A DNA stretch of 64,000 bases from an uncultured Paracoccaceae bacterium (GTDB taxonomy: Bacteria > Pseudomonadota > Alphaproteobacteria > Rhodobacterales > Rhodobacteraceae), in NCBI GenBank assembly GCA_943787985.1, contig CALSOO010000004.1, forward strand, positions 1,178,001-1,242,000, in the 5' to 3' direction. Under the pieces are notes generated by a model. The model ran no database searches and had not been told where the DNA came from. It saw only the letters and a program-made list of their open reading frames with translations. The first letter of the stretch is position 1, and each line of letters begins with the position of its first letter. Below, piece after piece: positions 29,365-39,219 of this stretch. The translations under genes were made by a program, and so were the position numbers.

Positions 29365-30189
29365 ATGACACCTAACGATCTGTTTTCATTGCATGGTAAG
29401 GTGGCTTTGGTCACGGGAGGAGCCACCGGCATCGGGCGTATGGCGGCCACCGGATTGGCGCAAGCTGGCGCACATGTGTTTATTGCATCGCGCAAGGCAG
29501 ATGCCTGTGAGGCTGTCGCAAAAGAGATCAACGACAGTGGTGTGGCTGGCAAAGTCACGGGGTTCGGTGGCGACGTTGGCAGTGCCGAAGGCGTAGCGGC
29601 CCTCACAGCGCAGATGACGCAGCGCACGGATGTCTTGCACATTTTGATGAACAACGCCGGCATCACTTGGGGCGCGCCTTTGGGGCAATTCCCGTTTGAA
29701 GCATGGGCCAAAGTCCAAGGTGTGAACAACGCAGGCCTGTTTCACTTGACCCAAAGCCTGTTGCCGGTCCTGATGAAAACAGCCACGCCGGATGATCCCG
29801 CAAGAGTGGTCAACGTAGGCTCCGTTATGGGGGACGCCCCTTTGGGCGATGGCGCATACAGTTATGCCGCCTCAAAAGCCGCCGTGCACCAGATCACGCG
29901 GATCATGGCCAAGGAACTGGCAGGACACCACATCACTGTAAACGCACTGGCGCCGGGTCCTTTTGTCAGCCGCATGACCGCTTTCGCGACAGCTGACGAA
30001 GGTATGCGCGAAAAAGTGGGGCAGGACGTGCCCTTGGGCCGCGTCGGGCGGGACGAAGACATAGCAGGATGCATGCAGTTTTTATGCGGCAAAGGGGGCA
30101 GTTTCCTGACGGGGGCGATCCTGCCTGTGTCGGGCGGCATTCAGGTGATGAGTGGGCCAAACCTGTTTGGCTCGGCCTTGGAGGGCTAG
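29365..30189 (+). CDS. SDR-family NAD(P) oxidoreductase 1
   Basis: 274 residues. Classical short-chain dehydrogenase: cofactor TGGATGIG (about residues 18-25), NNAG, active-site Ser in GSVMG and YAASK with Tyr and Lys, C-terminal GAILPVSGG. Probably oxidises a hydroxyacyl-CoA or alcohol in the operon's pathway. Confidence 0.88.
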   Translation: MTPNDLFSLHGKVALVTGGATGIGRMAATGLAQAGAHVFIASRKADACEAVAKEINDSGVAGKVTGFGGDVGSAEGVAALTAQMTQRTDVLHILMNNAGITWGAPLGQFPFEAWAKVQGVNNAGLFHLTQSLLPVLMKTATPDDPARVVNVGSVMGDAPLGDGAYSYAASKAAVHQITRIMAKELAGHHITVNALAPGPFVSRMTAFATADEGMREKVGQDVPLGRVGRDEDIAGCMQFLCGKGGSFLTGAILPVSGGIQVMSGPNLFGSALEG

Positions 30190-30192
30190 GGT

Positions 30193-31110
30193 ATGATCCG
30201 TTTTGATGAACAAGTGGCTATCGTGACAGGGGCAGGTGTCGGCCTTGGGCGCAGTCACGCCCTTGGACTTGCCGGGCGCGGTGCTAAAGTCGTGATCAAT
30301 GACCTTGGCGTGTCGACGGACGGCAAGGGTAAATCATCCGACGCCGCCTGCAGTGTCGTCGCCGAGATCGAAAGCATGGGCGGGGAAGCATTTGTGCACG
30401 GTGCGGATGTCACGGATCAAGGGCAAGTCAGCGATATGGTCGCCCAAACCATGAAGCGTTGGGGCCGTATTGACATCCTTGTGAACAATGCAGGCATTTT
30501 GCTGGACAAAACATTTGCAAAAATGACCATGAGTGATTTTCGCAAAGTGGTGGATGTGCATCTTTTGGGCAGCGCCAATTGCTGCCACGCAGTTTGGCCC
30601 ATTATGCGAGAACAGAAATACGGGCGCATCGTTCTGACGTCTTCCGCCTCCGGGCTCTATGGAAACTTCGGGCAATCCAACTACGGCGCCGCAAAAGCCG
30701 CAATGGCAGGCCTCATGAATGTCCTACATCACGAGGGCGCGCGCGACGACATCCGCATCAACACGCTTGCGCCCACAGCAGCCACGCGCATGACGGAGCA
30801 ATTGCTGCCTCCCGAAGCACTCGAAGTGCTGAAACCTGAAACCATCACACCGGGTTTGCTGTATCTTGTCAGCCAGGACGCTCCATCCAAAACAATCCTC
30901 AGTGCAGGGGCAGGGGTCTTTGCACAGACGCGCATCTACGAGACCAAAGGACATCTGGTCGAAGGGGACATAACGCCCGAAGCCGTGGCCGCCAATTGGC
31001 AAAACATCACAGACCCGACGGATCAGGAAGAACTCCAAGACGCCTTCGCCCAAACCCGCAAATACGCCAAACGGGCAGCGGATGCGAAAAACATCAAACT
31101 GGATTGGTAA
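30193..31110 (+). CDS. SDR-family oxidoreductase 2 (3-hydroxyacyl-CoA dehydrogenase type)
   Basis: 305 residues. TGAGVGLGRSHALGLAGRGA, VVINDLG, NNAG, the SSASGLYGNFGQ Ser and NYGAAK. The NDLG after the second strand and the length match the dehydrogenase domain of peroxisomal multifunctional enzyme 2, which acts on 3-hydroxyacyl-CoA. Placed before a thiolase, as expected for beta-oxidation. Confidence 0.87.
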   Translation: MIRFDEQVAIVTGAGVGLGRSHALGLAGRGAKVVINDLGVSTDGKGKSSDAACSVVAEIESMGGEAFVHGADVTDQGQVSDMVAQTMKRWGRIDILVNNAGILLDKTFAKMTMSDFRKVVDVHLLGSANCCHAVWPIMREQKYGRIVLTSSASGLYGNFGQSNYGAAKAAMAGLMNVLHHEGARDDIRINTLAPTAATRMTEQLLPPEALEVLKPETITPGLLYLVSQDAPSKTILSAGAGVFAQTRIYETKGHLVEGDITPEAVAANWQNITDPTDQEELQDAFAQTRKYAKRAADAKNIKLDW

Positions 31111-31120
31111 AACGATCCCG

Positions 31121-31166
31121 CTTCATCTCGCCAAATAAACCTCGGGGGTTTGGGGGCTGGCCCCCA
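31121..31166. repeat. Intergenic repeat, copy B
   Basis: Begins CTTCATCTCGCC then AAATAAACCTC, continues GGGGG(TT)TGGGGGC and ends GGCCCCC, giving a GGGGGC/GCCCCC hairpin. Nearly identical to copy C at 44267. Located between the second SDR gene and the thiolase. Confidence 0.8.
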
Positions 31167-31195
31167 TCCCGAATTCAAATCAAAGGACCAAACAC

Positions 31196-32392
31196 ATGCG
31201 TGACGCAGTAATCGTATCCACAGCCCGCACTCCGATCGGCAAAGCCTACCGGGGCGCGTTCAACGCCACAACACCTCAAGCATTGATGGCCCACGCCATC
31301 GGGCACGCGGTGGCACGCGCTGGCGTCGACGGCTCTGAAATCAGCGACTGTGTCGTGGGGGCGGCCCTTCAACAAGGACACTCGGGGGGCAACATCGCGC
31401 GTCAGGCGGCTATTCGGGCAGGATTGCCTGTGACCGTGGGTGGCATGTCACTGGACCGTCAATGTGCCTCTGGCATGATGGCAATTGCAACGGCAGCCAA
31501 ACAGGTGATCACTGACGGCATGGATGTTGTGATCGGTGGCGGCGTGGAGAGCATCTCCATGGTACAAACTCAGGATATGCGGGTTGGTGCGGACAAGTGG
31601 CTGAAAGCCAACAAGCCAGAAATCTACATGAGCATGCTGGAAACCGCAGAAAATGTAGCCGAGCGTTACAAAGTCAGTCGCGAAGCCCAAGATGAATATG
31701 CGGCAAAGTCTCAGGACCGCACACACGCGGCGCAACAAGCGGGCAAGTTCGACGATGAAATCGTCGGGATGAGCACCACGATGATGGTGCAGAACAAGGA
31801 AACCAAAGAAATCTCGTCGCATGACGTGACGTTGGACAAGGACGAAGGCAATCGTCCGGGCACATCCGCAGAAAGCCTGGCCGGTCTGAAACCTGTTTTC
31901 AAAGACGGCATAAACCTGGCCGAGGGTAAATTCATCACCGCAGGAAATGCCTCGCAACTGTCCGACGGGGCATCTGCGTCTGTGATCATGGAAGCTTCTG
32001 TCGCTGAAAAGAAAGGCCTGCAACCGCTGGGCCGCTATGTCGGTGTTATGGCCGCCGGATGTGAACCTGACGAAATGGGGATCGGTCCAATCTATGCCGT
32101 GCCAAAATTGCTGGCCGCGCATGGTTTGAAAATGGACGACATTGGTCTTTGGGAACTCAACGAAGCCTTCGCCAGTCAAGTCATCGCATCCCGTGACGTT
32201 TTGGGGATCCCGGACGACATCCTGAACGTCAACGGCGGCGCGATTTCTATTGGCCACCCGTACGGCATGTCAGGTGCACGGATGGTCGGGCACGCGCTGA
32301 TCGAGGGCAAACGCCGCGGCGCGAAATACGTTGTTTGCACAATGTGCATTGGCGGCGGCATGGGCGGTGCAGGTTTGTTCGAAGTTCTGTAA
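31196..32392 (+). CDS. Acetyl-CoA acyltransferase (thiolase)
   Basis: 398 residues, thiolase II. Nucleophilic Cys in [12 protein letters not shown] (about residue 87), [18 protein letters not shown] with the catalytic His, and [16 protein letters not shown] with the second Cys. It ends a beta-oxidation spiral by thiolytic cleavage. Followed by a terminator. Confidence 0.93.
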   Translation: MRDAVIVSTARTPIGKAYRGAFNATTPQALMAHAIGHAVARAGVDGSEISDCVVGAALQQGHSGGNIARQAAIRAGLPVTVGGMSLDRQCASGMMAIATAAKQVITDGMDVVIGGGVESISMVQTQDMRVGADKWLKANKPEIYMSMLETAENVAERYKVSREAQDEYAAKSQDRTHAAQQAGKFDDEIVGMSTTMMVQNKETKEISSHDVTLDKDEGNRPGTSAESLAGLKPVFKDGINLAEGKFITAGNASQLSDGASASVIMEASVAEKKGLQPLGRYVGVMAAGCEPDEMGIGPIYAVPKLLAAHGLKMDDIGLWELNEAFASQVIASRDVLGIPDDILNVNGGAISIGHPYGMSGARMVGHALIEGKRRGAKYVVCTMCIGGGMGGAGLFEVL

Positions 32393-32412
32393 GCACGTGT
32401 TCCCTAACAAAA

Positions 32413-32450
32413 GAGGCGGGTTCGGTGCCCGCCTCAATCTTTCTTCTTTT
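32413..32450 (+). terminator. Terminator after the thiolase gene
   Basis: Stem GAGGCGGG / CCCGCCTC with a TTCGGTG loop, followed by a T-rich tail. Confidence 0.75.
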
Positions 32451-32468
32451 AATAAGGTTCTGAACCAC

Positions 32469-33461
32469 ATGCCCAGATACGACTCTCATTTGCCAAAAGC
32501 CCTTCAGGGACTGCGTGTGCCTATGGTGGCCTCTCCCTTGTTCATTATTTCGGTGCCTGAATTGGTGATTGCCCAGTGCAAAGCGGGGATTGTCGGCTCG
32601 TTTCCTGCTCTGAATGCCCGTGAGGGCGAGGGTGAGCATCCATTGCTCGACACATGGCTAACCCAAATCAAAGAAGAGTTGGATCGCTACAATCAAGCCA
32701 ACCCCGACACACCAGCAGCCCCTTATGCGGTGAACCAGATTGTGCATCGATCCAACGCGCGCCTGGATCGTGATCTGGAGATTTGCGTCAAACACGAGGT
32801 GCCGATCTGGATCACCTCCCTTGGCGCGCGGGTCGAGGTCAACGAGGCGGCGCATTCTTGTGGCGGCATTGTGTTGCACGACATTATCAACAACCGCTTT
32901 GCCAAAAAGGCCATCGACAAAGGCGCGGATGGTCTTGTGGCTGTGGCCGCAGGCGCAGGCGGGCACGCCGGGGAACAATCCCCCTTTGCCCTGATCCGCG
33001 AAATTCGCGAGTGGTTCGAGGGGCCTTTGTTGCTCTCGGGTGCCATTGCAACGGGGGAAAGCCTTTTGGCGGCGCGCGCAATGGGGGCTGATCTAGGGTA
33101 CACTGGAACACCGTTCATCGCGACGGATGAGGCCAATGCCCAACAAGAATACAAACAGATGATCGTGGATTCCGGCGCCGAAGACATTGTTTACTCTTCT
33201 TTGTTTACAGGCGTTTGGGGGAACTATCTGCGCGGATCCGTTGAGGCTGCGGGCATGGACCCTGACAACCTGCCACAGGCGGACAGCTCTTCGATGAACT
33301 TTGGCGATGGCTCTTCCAAACCCAAGGCATGGAAAACCATTTGGGGGTCTGGTCAAGGGATCGGCGCTGTCAAATCGGTTGGTCCTGCGGGTGACATCGT
33401 GGCGCGCATGGGCCGTGAATATGAAGCTGCTGGCGCAAAACTGGCGCAGGAGTTCTCCTGA
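32469..33461 (+). CDS. Nitronate monooxygenase-like flavoprotein
   Basis: 330 residues, TIM-barrel FMN enzyme of the 2-nitropropane-dioxygenase/enoyl-reductase family: LRVPMVASPLFIISVPELV, AVNQIVHRSN, AGAGGHAGEQSPFALIREIR and GADLGYTGTPF. Members oxidise nitronates, but in acyl-CoA gene clusters the real substrate is often unknown. Start ATG at 32469. The stop overlaps the next gene (TGATG). Confidence 0.85.
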   Translation: MPRYDSHLPKALQGLRVPMVASPLFIISVPELVIAQCKAGIVGSFPALNAREGEGEHPLLDTWLTQIKEELDRYNQANPDTPAAPYAVNQIVHRSNARLDRDLEICVKHEVPIWITSLGARVEVNEAAHSCGGIVLHDIINNRFAKKAIDKGADGLVAVAAGAGGHAGEQSPFALIREIREWFEGPLLLSGAIATGESLLAARAMGADLGYTGTPFIATDEANAQQEYKQMIVDSGAEDIVYSSLFTGVWGNYLRGSVEAAGMDPDNLPQADSSSMNFGDGSSKPKAWKTIWGSGQGIGAVKSVGPAGDIVARMGREYEAAGAKLAQEFS

Positions 33462-34111
33462 TGGCAGAGTTGATCGTGGTGCGTCATGGACAGGCGGCCT
33501 TCGGGCAGGAAAACTACGATCAACTGTCTGATGTGGGGTTTGAACAGGCGCGCCTAGCGGGGGATGCTTTGCGCGACATGGGGTGGGTGCCGGACCGTTT
33601 GATATCCGGCACGTTGGAACGGCAACGCGACACGCTGTCCACCATGGGGTTTGAGGGCGATGTCGAAGAACACGCAGGCTTCAACGAATATGACTTTGGT
33701 GATTTGCTGCGCGCGCGCTACGATGGCAATATTCCCGATCTGGTCAAAGGCGACCGCAAAGTCCATTTCCGCACGCTGCGGGAAACCGTTTTTGAATGGC
33801 AGGCGGATGCTTTGGTTGCCCCCTATGAGACGTGGGGGCAGTTTGAGGCGCGGGTGGCTGATGCGCTTGGCTTCGCCACAGATACCATCGCGCGGCGGGT
33901 TCTGGTCGTGTCGTCGGGCGGGGTGATCGGACAATTGGTGGCCAGCACGCTTGAAGCGCCGAAAAAGATGATGATGGAAGTGAATTTGCAAATCAAAAAC
34001 GCCTCGATCACGCGGTTTGTCTTTTCTAAAGGGCGCGTTTTTCTGACAGGGATGAATGCGACACCGCATTTGGACCGCAAAGCCACACAACATTTAATGA
34101 CCTACAGCTGA
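33461..34111 (+). CDS. Histidine phosphatase family protein 2
   Basis: 216 residues, SixA/PGM-like: RHG in LIVVRHGQAAFG, second His absent as a His-Gly pair; VVSSGGVIGQL stands where FVHGG occurs in the relative at 25.2 kb. The active site is therefore partly degenerate. It is coupled to the nitronate monooxygenase-like gene and is followed by an APH-like kinase. Confidence 0.83.
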   Translation: MAELIVVRHGQAAFGQENYDQLSDVGFEQARLAGDALRDMGWVPDRLISGTLERQRDTLSTMGFEGDVEEHAGFNEYDFGDLLRARYDGNIPDLVKGDRKVHFRTLRETVFEWQADALVAPYETWGQFEARVADALGFATDTIARRVLVVSSGGVIGQLVASTLEAPKKMMMEVNLQIKNASITRFVFSKGRVFLTGMNATPHLDRKATQHLMTYS

Positions 34112-34118
34112 GGGCGCT

Positions 34119-35147
34119 ATGACGGATACGCAAACACTCGATCTGGACGCCGTAGGCGCATACCTCAAGGACAAGTTGGAGGGATTTGAAGGTCCGATAG
34201 AGGCGGAGAAATTTGCCGGCGGACAGTCAAACCCGACTTTTCTGCTCAAGACACCTGCACGCAACTATGTGCTGCGCCGTAAACCCCCGGGAAAGCTGTT
34301 GAAATCAGCGCATGCGGTCGATCGCGAATTTCGGGTGCAAAAGGCGCTCTATGGCTCCGATGTGCCTGTGTCCAAGATGCATGTTCTGTGTGAGGACGAC
34401 GCTGTGATCGGCTCTTCGTTCTATATTATGGATCATGTTGTCGGGCGTAACTTTAACGAGCCTACGTTGAACGGGCGTTCCGTTTCCGAGCGCACGGCAG
34501 TTATCGGTGACATGAACCGTGTTTTGGCGGCCTTGCACGATGTTGATATCGATGCCGTGGGATTGGGTGACTATGGCCCTCCGGGGAATTACTTTGAACG
34601 TCAAATAGGACGTTGGACAAAGCAATACAAAGCCTCTGAAACAGGTGATGTTCCAGCGATGAACCAGTTGATGGATGCATTGGCGGAACGGATGCCTGCG
34701 GATGACGGGCAGCGCACTTTGGTGCATGGAGACTACCGGATCGACAATATGATCTTTGACTCCGAGGGTACCAATTGCCTTGCCGTTCTGGATTGGGAAC
34801 TCAGCACCACAGGCCATCCGTACGCGGATCTTGCGTCTGTGATCATGCAATGGCAGTTGCCCGCGGGGTCCGAAGGGCGCGGTTTGATGGGGGTTGACCG
34901 CGCAGCGTTGGGATTGCCGACGGACCAAGAGTTTATCGCGCAATACTGCGAAAGACGCGGCATTGGACCAATTGATAACTTTGGATTTTATGTCGGGTTT
35001 TGCTTTTTCCGGATGGCCGCGATCATCCAAGGCGTGTTGAAACGCGCTTTGGACGGGAATGCCTCCAATCCTGAACGCGCTATGAAGGTTGGCGCGTTCG
35101 TACCTGTGTTTGCGCAAAATGGTTTAAAGGCACTCGAGCACGGCTAA
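34119..35147 (+). CDS. APH-family phosphotransferase (ACAD10/11 type)
   Basis: 342 residues, protein-kinase-like fold: FAGGQSNPTFLL, YVLRRKPPGKLL with the ATP-binding Lys, LVHGDYRIDNMIF catalytic loop and VLDWELSTTGHPYADL with the Mg-binding Asp. The nearest characterised relatives are the kinase domains of ACAD10/ACAD11, which phosphorylate 4-hydroxyacyl-CoA. Its place beside acyl-CoA dehydrogenases supports this role. Confidence 0.87.
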   Translation: MTDTQTLDLDAVGAYLKDKLEGFEGPIEAEKFAGGQSNPTFLLKTPARNYVLRRKPPGKLLKSAHAVDREFRVQKALYGSDVPVSKMHVLCEDDAVIGSSFYIMDHVVGRNFNEPTLNGRSVSERTAVIGDMNRVLAALHDVDIDAVGLGDYGPPGNYFERQIGRWTKQYKASETGDVPAMNQLMDALAERMPADDGQRTLVHGDYRIDNMIFDSEGTNCLAVLDWELSTTGHPYADLASVIMQWQLPAGSEGRGLMGVDRAALGLPTDQEFIAQYCERRGIGPIDNFGFYVGFCFFRMAAIIQGVLKRALDGNASNPERAMKVGAFVPVFAQNGLKALEHG

Positions 35148-35216
35148 CCCGCACAGGGTGCACTGGTTTTTGGCAACTGATCAAGAATCGCGCAACCGCT
35201 TGGACATTCCGATTAC

Positions 35217-35250
35217 AAAGGCCAAAGGGCAAGTTCCTTTGGCCTTTGGC
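35217..35250 (+). terminator. Terminator of the acyl-CoA operon
   Basis: Perfect 12-base stem AAAGGCCAAAGG / CCTTTGGCCTTT with a GCAAGTT loop. Confidence 0.8.
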
Positions 35251-35330
35251 CTTTTCAGGATTTGTGAATGCCCTAGCGTCACTTTTTTTCGCGTTTTGGG
35301 ATTGGGAGTGTGTTTTGGGAGATGATCCAT

Positions 35331-35627
35331 GTGAGCACTCAAGGACAAGAAATCTCTCCGATAGGTCCGGAATGTGCAGATGCGGCATATTTTAGCGATT
35401 GTCTCTCAGTGCCTTGCGGGGTGACGTTCACGTAATATGATGCACATGCAGCACAGATCGCTTTGGGGGAAAATGAGACGTTAATTCTCAATAACCTGTT
35501 GAAAGGTTTGAGTTTCCTCGGAGCTGACACACTGCCTCAAAAGCTTGACTTATCCCTGATCTGTGCGACCCTCGAAGCATACCGACACAAACGAAATGCA
35601 CGCGATGCATGTCGGATCATGTTCTAG
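35331..35627 (+). CDS. Possible small gene interrupted by TAA
   Basis: A GTG at 35331 stands nine bases after GGGAG. From there 98 codons are open to TAG at 35625 except for one TAA at 35433-35435 (after CLSVPCGVTFT). The second part contains ENETLILNNLLKGLSFLGAD and a basic end. The uninterrupted product would be 34 residues. No family recognised. In this error-prone area it may be one 97-residue protein. Just upstream of an ABC transporter operon. Otherwise the 490 bases 35148-35639 hold only the terminator. Confidence 0.35.
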
Positions 35628-35639
35628 GGAGGAACTTCT

Positions 35640-36885
35640 ATGCGTAAAACCATCAAACTTGGTGTATCCACTGCATTGGCGCTGACCGTCAGTTCTGTGG
35701 CTGTTATGGCTGACATCAAAGTCGCCTTTATTGACCCGCTGTCCGGTCCGTTTGCCAGCACTGGCACAAATGGTCTGCACCAGTTCGAATTTGCTGCCGA
35801 CTATCTGATCAATCAAAACGGTGGCGTTTTGGGGGGGCACAACATTGAAATCGTGGCCTTTGACAACAAGATCAGCCCGAAAGAGTCGCTGATCCAACTG
35901 CAGGTCGCAATTGACCAAGGCATCCGCTTTATCGCGCAAGGCAACTCGTCCGGCGTTGCGAACGCGATCACCGAAGCCGTCGAGAAAGCACAACAAGCGC
36001 AACCCTGACAGACCGCGTGCTATTCCTGAACTATGCGGCTGTTGATCCTGCCTTGACCAACGACAAGTGTAACTTCTGGCATTTCCGTTTCGATGCCAAT
36101 GCCGACATCAAGATGGACGCTCTGACAGACTCTATTGCCGCTGACGAAAGCATCAAAAAGGTCTACATCATCGGGCAGGACTATTCCTTTGGTAAGGCCG
36201 TTGCGGCTGCCGCCAACCGCTTCCTTGGCGAAAAGCGCCCTGACATCGAGATCGTCGGCGATGAACTGCACCCGATCGGCAAAGTGAAGGATTTCACACC
36301 TTATTCACGCAAAATCGTCGCCTCCGGCGCCCAAGCCGTCATCACAGGCAACTGGGGTGCGGACATGCTGGGCCTTGGCAAATCCATTGATCGAGAACGG
36401 CTATGATGGTCCGATCTATACCTACTACGCTGCAGGTTCCGGTATCACGGCCGCCTTTGGTGAAACGGCGAAGGCGTGATCCGTTTGGTGTCTGAAGGTC
36501 AGATCAACCCGCCAGTCTCCGATGCGGCGTCTGACTACTACAACGCTTTCAAGGCCAAGTATCCTGACGGCAACGTCGACCAATCCCGTATCACCAACGT
36601 GATCGGCATGCTTGGCGCAGCGATCGATGCGGCTGGCACGGCGGATGATGTTGTGCAAGTCGCTACGAATTGGAAGGCATGGACCTACGATTCCATCTGG
36701 GGTGGCCAGGTCTATGATGCGTCCGAAACGATCACCAGGCGATCCAGGATGTGCACATCTCGCGCACACCAAAGAAGGCATCACGTTTGCCTATGATGGC
36801 TCCGACTACGGTGCTGACAGCGATCGAAAACGTTCAAATGGCATCTGCAGACTCTGAGTCTTCTTGCCAGATGAAGCGCCCATAA
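35640..36885 (+). CDS. ABC transporter substrate-binding protein, branched-chain amide type (frameshifted)
   Basis: Periplasmic type-I binding protein: signal peptide (residues 1-23, LALTVSSVAVMA), then IKVAFIDPLSGPFASTGTNG. The rest is split: 36017-36400 (VLFLNYAAVDPALTNDKC with IIGQDYSFG) and 36476-36680 (IRLVSEGQINPPVSD). The true end is at 36883 (MKRP then TAA). One-base shifts lie near 35989, 36005, 36393, 36471 and in 36670-36790. About 410 residues when corrected. First gene of a complete SBP-permease-permease-ATPase-ATPase operon; ligand unknown. Confidence 0.85.
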
Positions 36886-36975
36886 CGCACTTCTATTAGG
36901 CCCGCTTTGCGACGTGCATGGCGGGCCGCCTTTCACTCAATTCCACTCTAACCCGTATTCCCTTGGGGGGCACCG

Positions 36976-37932
36976 ATGGAACTCATCCTCGTCAATCTTA
37001 TCGACGGGCTTGTGACCGGATTGCTGTTGTTTATGCTTTCGGCCGGCCTGACGCTTATTTTCTCTATGATGGGTGTTTTGAATTTCGCCCACGCCAGCTT
37101 TTACATGCTGGGGGCTTATTTCGCCTATCAGATCAGCATTGCGATCGGATTTTGGATGGCGCTGTTGATTGCACCCGTTGTTGTGGGTGTCATGGGCGCA
37201 GGGGTTGAACGATACGGGTTGCGGCGTGTGCATCAATACGGTCACGTACCGGAGCTGATCTTTACGTTTGGGCTGGCGCTGCTGATCGAGGAACTGGTCC
37301 AGTTTGTCTGGGGTAAAAACCAGATGCCGTTTGATGTGCCGGACGTGTTGAACTTTACCGCCTTTGCCATCGCAGGAAATTCCATCCCTGCCTACAAGAT
37401 CTTCATGATCTTCATATCGATCGCGATCTTTATCGGGCTGCTTGTATATCCTGACGCGCACACGTGTCGGTATGATCATTCAAGCGGCCCTCAGTTACCC
37501 CAAAACAGTTGAGGCTTTGGGCCACAATGTCCCGTTGATCTTTATGGGTGTGTTCGGGGTTGGCACGGCGCTGGCCGGGGTTGCCGGTGTCATTGCGGGG
37601 CCGGTGTTGGGGACGTTCCCCGGCATGGCCTTTGTCCTTGGCTCCATCGTGTTTGTGACAATCGTGATTGGCGGGCTTGGATCGCTTTGGGGGCGCTGGT
37701 TGCGTCGCTACTGATCGGCTGGATCACGACCTTTGCCAAATCTTACAATCTTGCCATGTCGGATGTGCTCAACGCTGTCGGCATTGCGACGCCCGAAAAC
37801 CTTGATGACAATATTTTCCGTGACCTTTGGACCATCACCAGCCCTCAGATTGCAGATATTCTGCCGTATATCCTGATGGTTCTGGTTCTGATCTTCCGGC
37901 CCTACGGCCTATTTGGGAACCGTGACGCATGA
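36976..37932 (+). CDS. livH: ABC permease LivH type (two frameshifts)
   Basis: Inner-membrane permease, LivH subgroup, about 318 residues when corrected. N-part ILVNLIDGLVTGLLLFMLSA, then GVLNFAHASFYMLGAYF; C-part LGSIVFVTIVIGGLGSLWG and ILMVLVLIFRPYGLFG. Shifts: an extra T near 37442 (LLYILTRTRVG expected) and a missing G in the G-run at 37687-37691 (SLWGALVASLL expected). Overlaps the next permease by four bases. Confidence 0.87.
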
Positions 37933-39218
37933 GCGATATATCAAAAACAAGCGCAGCACCTGCGCGCGCCGGGCTGCTGTCTATGAAATATATGCCTTGG
38001 ATCATCGCAGCGATCTTGCTTATGATCCTGCCGTTCATTTTCACCAACAATTCCTCGATCACGATCATGAGCCAAATGTGGATCACCGTGATCTTTGCCT
38101 TGGCGTACAACATGTTGCTGGGGCAGGGCGGCATGCTGTCTTTTGGACATGCGGTCTATATGGGGCTTGGCGGGTTCTTTTGTATGCACATCATGAACTA
38201 TGTCGAAGACTTCGGGCTGGCCTTGCCACTTCCGCTGCTGCCACTGTTTGGCGGATTGTTCGGGATGGGCTTTGCGATGATCATCGGGTCTTTTTCGACA
38301 TCTGGAGCGGGTACGCGGTTTGCGATGATCTCGCTGGGCGTAGGCGAGTTGATTGCGGCCTGTTCCATTATCGTCGTTGCCTTCTTTGGGGGGGAAGAAG
38401 GTATTTCGGGCGACCGGACCTATGGCTTGCCCTTCTTCGGGGTCGAATTCCTGAAGCAGATCGAAGTGTATTACCTGATTTCCTTCTGGCTCATGGTCTC
38501 TGCGGTCCTGATGTATCTGTTTTCGCGTACACCTGTCGGGCGTATGGCAAATGCGGTGCGCGACAATCCGGAGCGCGCGCAGTTTCTGGGCTATTCCTCA
38601 CGGTGGGTGCGCTTTTACAGCTTCTGCGCATCCGGTTTCTTTTGCGGGATTGCGGGGGGATTGTTTGCCATCAGCTATGAAATCCTGACCGAAGAAAACC
38701 TGAATGCAGTCCAGTCCGGTACGATCCTGTTGGTCACTTTCTTGGGGGGTGTCGGCTTCTTCTTTGGGCCCATCATTGGTGCGATTGCTTTTACGTTGCT
38801 GCAAACAGTTTTGTCTTTGCAAACCGAGCTTTGGGCCTTTTACGCAGGTGCGTTGTTCGTGGCGACGGTGATGTTCTTTCCAGGCGGTTTGGCGGGCTTG
38901 TTGATGATGCATGTTCCGGCGGCGCGCTTTGGCAAACTCAAAACGTTAGGGGTACCATACCTCAAGACTCTGTTGCCGGGGGCGATTGGCATTCTGGGGC
39001 TGTGTTGCCTCGTCGAGATGACGTTCCACTATCGTCATGCGGCGACGGGTGACAATGAGATGACCCTGTTCTGGACCACATTTGACAGTCACAGCGTGAC
39101 GCCTTGGCTGCTGGTGATCGCGGTCACGGCCGTTGCGTTCTTTATCATGCGCAAAACCGCGCCCGAGCTGAAAGAGGCATGGGCCGATGCCAACTCACCA
39201 CCAAAGGGAGGCGCATAA
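37929..39218 (+). CDS. livM: ABC permease LivM type
   Basis: 429 residues with about ten membrane segments; permease motif NMLLGQGGMLSFGHAVYMGLGGF and, near residue 235, FGGEEGISGDRTYG then RTPVGRMANAVRDNPERAQFLGY (the ATPase-contact loop). A C-terminal extension of about 100 residues carries two more predicted membrane segments. Clean frame, in contrast to the two genes before it. Confidence 0.9.
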   Translation: MSDISKTSAAPARAGLLSMKYMPWIIAAILLMILPFIFTNNSSITIMSQMWITVIFALAYNMLLGQGGMLSFGHAVYMGLGGFFCMHIMNYVEDFGLALPLPLLPLFGGLFGMGFAMIIGSFSTSGAGTRFAMISLGVGELIAACSIIVVAFFGGEEGISGDRTYGLPFFGVEFLKQIEVYYLISFWLMVSAVLMYLFSRTPVGRMANAVRDNPERAQFLGYSSRWVRFYSFCASGFFCGIAGGLFAISYEILTEENLNAVQSGTILLVTFLGGVGFFFGPIIGAIAFTLLQTVLSLQTELWAFYAGALFVATVMFFPGGLAGLLMMHVPAARFGKLKTLGVPYLKTLLPGAIGILGLCCLVEMTFHYRHAATGDNEMTLFWTTFDSHSVTPWLLVIAVTAVAFFIMRKTAPELKEAWADANSPPKGGA

Positions 39219-39219
39219 G

